From contig NC_061796.1 in the NCBI RefSeq assembly GCF_021462225.1, positions 48,527,613 through 48,591,612 of the forward strand: 64,000 bases of DNA, written 5' to 3'. How positions within the stretch are numbered: position 1 is the stretch's first letter; each line of letters opens with the position of its first letter. Origin of the DNA: Girardinichthys multiradiatus. Its lineage: Eukaryota > Chordata > Actinopteri > Cyprinodontiformes > Goodeidae. The position numbers and the translations under genes are program-made. The notes under the pieces are model-generated. The model saw nothing but the letters and a program-made list of their open reading frames with translations, did not search any database and was not told the origin of the DNA. This document shows, piece by piece, positions 58,801 to 64,000 of the stretch.

Positions 58801-61800
58801 GCAGGCAATTCTTATTTTTGATGGAAAGTGACCCGTACCTGCAGATAAAAGCAAAGGTAAGAACAGATTCAATTAAACAAGAATAAAACATCCTCATAAA
58901 AACAGAGCAAACATTAAAAGTACAAAGCTTACGATTAAAGCATTTACCACTCAGTCTAACAGCGACTCAAAACCTTTCTTCAATGAGAACTCCCAGGTAT
59001 TTATACAGCTGCTGTGGCTCCACTGTTTGGACGTTGATCACCACTGGAGAGATCAGTGTGGGGATGTTTATTTTGTTTTATTTACAGTAATATTTAAAAA
59101 GGATTGTTTGCACCAGCTTAAAGTCACTGACAACCAAGCCTTGTCCAGAGATTTCTCTGCTATGAAGTGACACAATGAACGAATCATCTGCAAATGTAAT
59201 AATGTGGTGTAATTAGTGTATAAAACAAATGAAAGAGGTGAGAGGACACAGCCCTGGGGAGTCCCAGTAGAAGAGAAGACGGACTCAGATAAAACACCAT
59301 TCACTTGGACTTGTTGTCCCTCCCAGTTAAAATATTCATCAGAAATAAAACCACTGTTGATATTAAAAAGGTCTTTAATTTATGTGCTAAAACATGAGGT
59401 TGGACACAATTAAGAGCAAAAGAAAAGTCAATAAAAAGAAATCGGACCGGGGGCGTAGTTCCTTTAAGGTGTTTGAAAACCAAGTTTAAAAGTGTCCCTA
59501 GTGCATCCTCCACAGCTCTGTTTGGCCCATAAGCAAACTGGAGAGGGTCCGGTTGGTCCTGCACCATGTCCAACAACATCTCCTTGAAAGATTTCTCAAA
59601 TACCTTCATAACCAGAGAGCCACTGGTCTAAAATCATTACGTGACTCTGAAATGTTCGATTTTGGGACTGGTACAAACATTGAGTCTTTCCACAGGGTAG
59701 GGACCTTCTGCAGTTTTAAGGACGTCTGCAAAATAAAGCAGAAAATATCTGCAAGTTGATAACCACAGTTTTTAAGAACATGGCCTCCAGTACCATCAGG
59801 TCCAGAACTTTTCTTCTCTTTGACCCCATGAAAGAGCTTTAAGACTCTGTCTCTGTGAATGCTAAAATAGTTCTGTGCAGAACTGGAAACAGAATCTCTA
59901 AAATCAGACACCTCCTCACCAAAACCATGGATATTAATATGATTTTTCATTTCATTAGAAAGCTCCAGGTCAGTTTGGCCATTTAATAAGATTGCTTATT
60001 GGTTGTTCTGCATCTTCACCATGTTTTTAACTCCATCCCACGCAGCCACCAGTATCCAGCAAGAGCACCACCTGCTGGGTCAATTTAATTTCCTCCTTCA
60101 CCTGTCTGCTGAGTTCCTCCCATTTATCCACATCTCCATGATTAAAACTGACATTTCTCTGTCATCCCAGGCTTAGTATTTGGATGAATAAAAATTGATG
60201 ATTTTTTTAAGAATAATTTTAGGAACAGTCTGACAGGTAAATCTTCAGACTCACCTGGCATCTCAGGCAGCATCCATCCCTCCACCTTCTTACTTGGAAC
60301 ACTGATGACCTTCTCTGCAGCCCAGTCACCTTTCTGAGGAAATAAAAGAATCATCAGACAGCACCATAAGGTACCAAAGGAACAGCATTCATCATCTGAT
60401 GGACATCTGGAACCTGATCTACAGAACCTATCTTCACCGTCTGAGCTGCAGCTTCGGGGTTCATTCCGATCCATTTAGAACTAATCAATGAACTCAGCGA
60501 TATGAATGTATGACCAGGTAGGAAGACACATGACCTGGGTAAAGGCCATGTGGAGATGTCCCAGGCTTTCTGATACTAGAACATTAGAGACGGATCTTTT
60601 GGACCTTGCTAACACAAACCAGCTGCTCGGATGTTGAGCAGCTGACAGAGTTCCTTTCAGGTCGGCTAAGAGATTTGTTTGGACCAGAACATCTTGCAGA
60701 GAAGCCTTAGAGATAGTAGATACCAGGACCGCTGTGGTTCAGTCATCGGTCTCCTATCAAAACAAGTCAACCCAAACTAGTTTGAACCCTCATGAGTCCT
60801 GTGGTTCTTACCAGGGTCCTGTAGAATCTGAAGACACATCCACGGAGAGCACATCCCACATAGCCCTCAGTGGCATTTGGATCATGGAGGAATCGAATCT
60901 CTAAAGGAATGGCACCATCTTCTCCCAGATCTAGAGTCTGCAGCTTCCTGTGGGTGGTCCAGTCCCAAACATGGAGGCTAGATCCATAGTGACCTGGAAC
61001 ATAGAATCGGAGGACATAAATCGGGTTTTAGTCAGTCTTGAGGTTCTCACTGAGACCAGGACCTCAAACTTTAACTAGAAACCGTCTGGATTCTAATTAC
61101 ACTCCAAAGAGACCAGTTCAGGAACAGTTACTGGAAAACTGTGGTGCTGGGAGAGTTTTATGGGGACGGAATTAAACTAGATTTATGAATTTCTTTATGT
61201 TTACTATTTTATTTTAGTGGTGCTCTACCTCAATACATCCAGAACCTCTGATCCAGTCCATCCTGAGAGGAGCCAGGCTCCTTAGGTGGCTTTATTTCTG
61301 CACTGGATTTTCAAAGCTGGCTGCACTAAATACATGCAGGAGCAAACTTGTCCATCAGGTCCAGATGGGAGCAGAATCTGTTTCAAGATGTAGGTCTTTG
61401 TCAGAACACGGTGGATAAATTATATTAGAATTAATAATAATACAAATAATTGCATTTAGGAACCTGGTTCTCCACCAATGATTCACTGTTCATTCCTTTG
61501 AAAATAATCAGGAACTGGGCTGAAACTGGGAGAAAAAAACAGCCAAGGTTCAGAACTCCTTCAGAACTCTAAAGAACTGCTCATTTGGACCATTTTAAAA
61601 GATTCAGACAGACTGGTTCAAAGGGAGGAACATATAAAGCCTGAGATGTGGATCAGGACTTAGAGACCAGTTAAACCAGTCTGACTCTGATTAGCACTGA
61701 AATGAGCTGAACTGATTTGGATTGTAAATCTGAATTAAAACCAAACTGACCCTTTTTTGATTGGATCTGCATACCCTACTGGTGATACTGGGTTGCTACT

Positions 61801-62300
61801 GGAGCAGGAAACAAATCACAGAATTCCCACTCTGAAAACTCATAGAGTCTTACTGGAATACTGCGTAGATCACATTTTTTTGACACCACAAACTGGTGAA
61901 CTCTGACCTTCCTTGACATGAGCCGGGTTGAAGCCGTGGATCAGAGCTTTGGGCGCTCCCCACTCGGTGCTGATCATCACATTGTGGCGTGGCTGGTACC
62001 AGAAGTCATAGCCGAAAGGTGCCGCTTCACCTGGATGCTCCCAGTTACCGACCACCTCGAACGTCTCACCGTCCAGCAGGACGAAGCCACCTGCAGCAGC
62101 AACAGTTACTAACACAGTCCAGCAGAATGAAAGTCTAGGTCTCTGTCTGTCCCAGGTCGGGTTCTGACAGAGGTCTTACCTTTGCCTCCGCCTGCTGGCT
62201 CTCCCATGCAGCTGATCATGATCTGACCGCTGCCCAGACAGTGGCTGGTATGAGGGTTGGCCAGGCCGCACTTCCAGTACAGATCGATGGGCTCCACCAT
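55813..62300 (-). CDS. selenbp1: Selenium-binding protein 1 / methanethiol oxidase, C-terminal eight exons
   Basis: Family enzyme that oxidises methanethiol to H2S, H2O2 and formaldehyde in the cytosol (established for human SELENBP1). Eight minus-strand exons join in frame: 62300-62180, 62090-61908, 60993-60812, 60333-60255, 58484-58363, 58278-58186, 56206-56088 and 55975-55813, coding 353 residues (human protein 472). Motifs in order: [136 protein letters not shown], and the exact family terminus [13 protein letters not shown] before TGA at 55813. Conserved His residues of the metal site (PRHN, LHGD, HTSH) are present. The first exons, including the N-terminal Cys region, lie right of the window or beyond the LINE at 62.5 kb. 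Convergent with aste1 copy 2. Confidence 0.95.
56217..58106. repeat. Minisatellite, 40-bp unit, about 47 copies, in a selenbp1 intron
   Basis: The unit reads GGCAGGTGAGACAGGTGAGA followed by GGCAGGGTGTGAAAGCGACA. Main variants are GGCAGG/GACAGG at the start, GAAAC (39-bp unit, one base short) in place of GAAAGC, and GAAACAGG replacing GAGACAGG in three units. It fills the intron between selenbp1 exons 58186-58278 and 56088-56206. No stop occurs on the minus strand; because 40 is not a multiple of three this gives several long open frames, which are not genes. Confidence 0.98.
58512..60140 (-). mobile_element. L2/CR1-type LINE remnant in a selenbp1 intron
   Basis: Minus-strand reverse transcriptase pieces: [92 protein letters not shown], and the C-terminus [33 protein letters not shown]. 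The catalytic ADD block is lost between 59080 and 59060. The 3' end at about 58512 reads atccccaaggggcaatttgt, a usual LINE 3' motif. Degenerate, same sense as selenbp1. Confidence 0.82.
60994..61907 (-). other. selenbp1 intron, no embedded feature recognised
   Basis: This intron of about 0.9 kb and the smaller intron 60334-60811 show ordinary AT-rich sequence only. Confidence 0.45.
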
Positions 62301-62559
62301 CTGAACACAGAAGGGACCAATCAGCCTTCTCTTTGGTTTGCTCCAAATATCTGGGACCTCCATGATTATTCAGTAGGAAACTGCTTCATAACTGACCAAG
62401 GAGATGAAAGCAGCGAAGAGAAGCTAGAGAACAGCTTCTTGCTGCTTGAAATGGTTTGAAAAACCTGACTGCCTACAGGAGACCTTCCCCCAACCCTGAG
62501 CAGAATCCTCACCTGGTAAATCAGGTGAATGGCTTCTACTGCAGTTATGAAAAGCAGCA

Positions 62560-63700
62560 GTTCAACCCTTAACCCAACTCCTCCACATCTCATTCAGACA
62601 CTAATTCTCTCCATACACCAACCAACCCCTACCTTCAGACCCCCTGCCTGCACTAAGGATCTCAGAGGAAGATGTAAACAGGCTCTTTCAGCGCCTGAAA
62701 ACAAAGAAGGCCTCAGGACCTGATGATGTCTCCCCATCATGCCTGAGAGCCTGCGCCGACCAACTGGCCCCAATCTTCACTGAGATCTTCAACAAGTCTC
62801 TGGAGCTGTGTGAGGTTCCCTCCTGCTTCAAATGCTCCACCATCATCCCAGAACCCAAGAACCCCACCATCACAGGACTAAATGACTACAGGCCTGTCGC
62901 CCTGACATCTGTGGTCATGAAATCCTTTGAGCTTCTGGTGTTGAAGAACCTGAAGGACATCACAGGCCCCCTGAGGGACCTCCTGCAGTTGGTGGGCAAA
63001 CAGGTCGGCAGATGATGCAGTTAACCTGGGACTACTCTTCATCCTGCAACACCTCAACCACCCAGGAATGTACGCCAGGACTTCAGCTCCACCTTCAACA
63101 CCATCAACCCAGACATCCTCCACCAGAAGCTCTGATCCAGGGCAGTGATGTGTCTGTATGAAGACAGGAGGTGGATCGGCTGGTCCACTGGTGTAGTCAG
63201 AACCACCCGGAACTTAGCCCGCTCAAGACTGTCCCCCCTCACCATCCTTAGCAACACCGTGTCAGGTGTGGACCACTTCAGGTTCCTAGGAAAAACCACC
63301 ATCTCTGAGGACCTGAGATGGTCTTCACACATAGACAATGTTCAGAAGAAGGTCCAGCAGAGACTGTACTTCCTGAGGCAACTCAAGAAGTTCAACCTTC
63401 CACAGGAGCTGCTGGTCATCTTCTCCACTGCCATCATTCAGTCTGTCCTGTCTTCATCCATCTCAGTGTGGTTTGGATCATCCACCAAACAGGACAGGTC
63501 CAGACTGCAACGAATAATCAGGACTGACCTTCTCTCCATCCAGGACTTATACAGGTCAAGGGTCAGGAAAAGAGCTGCTAAAATCTCTGCAGACCCCACA
63601 CATCCTGCACATAAACTGTTTAGAGCTTTACCTTCAGGTGGTGCTACAGAGCACTGTTCACTAAAACCAGCCGCCACAGTTGTGGATATACGTACATTTA
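62560..63700 (+). mobile_element. L2/CR1-type LINE remnant
   Basis: Plus-strand traces: LRISEEDVNRLFQRLK, KASGPDDVSPSCLRACADQ, NDYRPVALTSVVMKSFELL, then a deletion through the catalytic block, and HFRFLGKTTISEDLRWSSH, RLYFLRQLKKFNLPQEL, SSISVWFGSS and RAAKISADPTHPAHKLFRAL. Two frames and a stop after VGKQVGR (63014). No functional product. It separates the visible selenbp1 exons from the rest of that gene. Confidence 0.85.
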
Positions 63701-63812
63701 AAAATATATTCTTCATTATTGAGAGAAAAGTGTACTGGAGTCAAATTCCTCGTTTGTTTGAACATTTCTGTAACTTGGCAACAAAGCTGATTCTTCTGAC
63801 AATATATATAAA

Positions 63813-64000
63813 CACTGCTCAAAAAAATAAAGGGAACCTTCAAATAACATCCTAGATCTGAATGAATGAAATATTATCATTGAATACTTTGTTCTGTACA
63901 AAGTTAAATGTTCTGACAACAAAATCACACAAAAATCATCTGTGGAGCAACGTGACGTTGGTGGATGGAGCGAGACATGATGTCCCAGATGTGCTCAATC
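63813..64000 (+). mobile_element. Left end of a Tc1-like transposon, continuing past the window
   Basis: Begins after TA-rich sequence with cactgctcaaaaaaataaag, the inverted-repeat end of a well-known fish Tc1 family. It then jumps, with the middle of the left arm missing, to gcaacgtgacgttggtggat and catgatgtcccagatgtgct, the transposase region read in reverse. Confidence 0.8.

Overview
The window is vertebrate nuclear DNA, almost certainly from a ray-finned (percomorph-type) teleost. The genes have introns with GT-AG splice sites and match vertebrate families. The intervening DNA is packed with typical fish repeats: Tc1/mariner, L2/CR1-type and Rex1-like LINEs, L1, DIRS tyrosine-recombinase elements, BEL/Pao, PIF/Harbinger and tRNA-type SINEs. 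No prokaryotic operon, CRISPR array or rRNA gene is present. All exon calls are from reading translations and splice sites; no database search was run.

Layout. (1) 1-17 kb: minus-strand aldh5a1 (succinate-semialdehyde dehydrogenase), exons 7 to 1, with the last exons beyond the left edge. Its introns hold a GT/CA array directly against the exon 3 acceptor, a LINE with an inverted 5' end, a nearly intact Tc1 transposon and L1, Tc1, Rex1-like and hAT-like remnants. (2) 17-30 kb: no host gene seen. There is a LINE 3' end, a DIRS element (copy A) broken by an L2-type LINE with an open reverse transcriptase frame and by a SINE, a Rex1-like LINE, a BEL/Pao remnant and a Tc1 remnant. (3) 30-43.4 kb: plus-strand aste1 (asteroid homolog, XPG-like nuclease), six exons with an intact predicted 673-residue product. 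Its 8.5-kb last intron holds DIRS copy B in inverse orientation, carrying a Harbinger insertion in its terminal repeat. (4) 43.4-55.2 kb: repeats, then a second partial aste1 copy with exons 2, half of 3, 4, 5 and 6. (5) 55.8-62.3 kb: minus-strand selenbp1 (methanethiol oxidase family), C-terminal eight exons, convergent with aste1 copy 2, with a 1.9-kb minisatellite of 40-bp units in its penultimate intron. (6) 62.5-64 kb: L2-type LINE and the edge of a Tc1 element.

Most notable signals: the two aste1 copies are mosaics of near-identical and strongly diverged blocks with sharp borders, suggesting gene conversion; two near-identical 1.9-kb inverted DIRS segments, both containing the same SINE insertion, flank aste1 exons 1-5; the aldh5a1 exon 3 acceptor follows about 790 bp of UG-type repeat; and the selenbp1 minisatellite carries about two CAGGTG E-boxes per unit. 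I found no convincing wholly new molecular system; the interest lies in gene duplication, repeat architecture and possible splice or enhancer effects.
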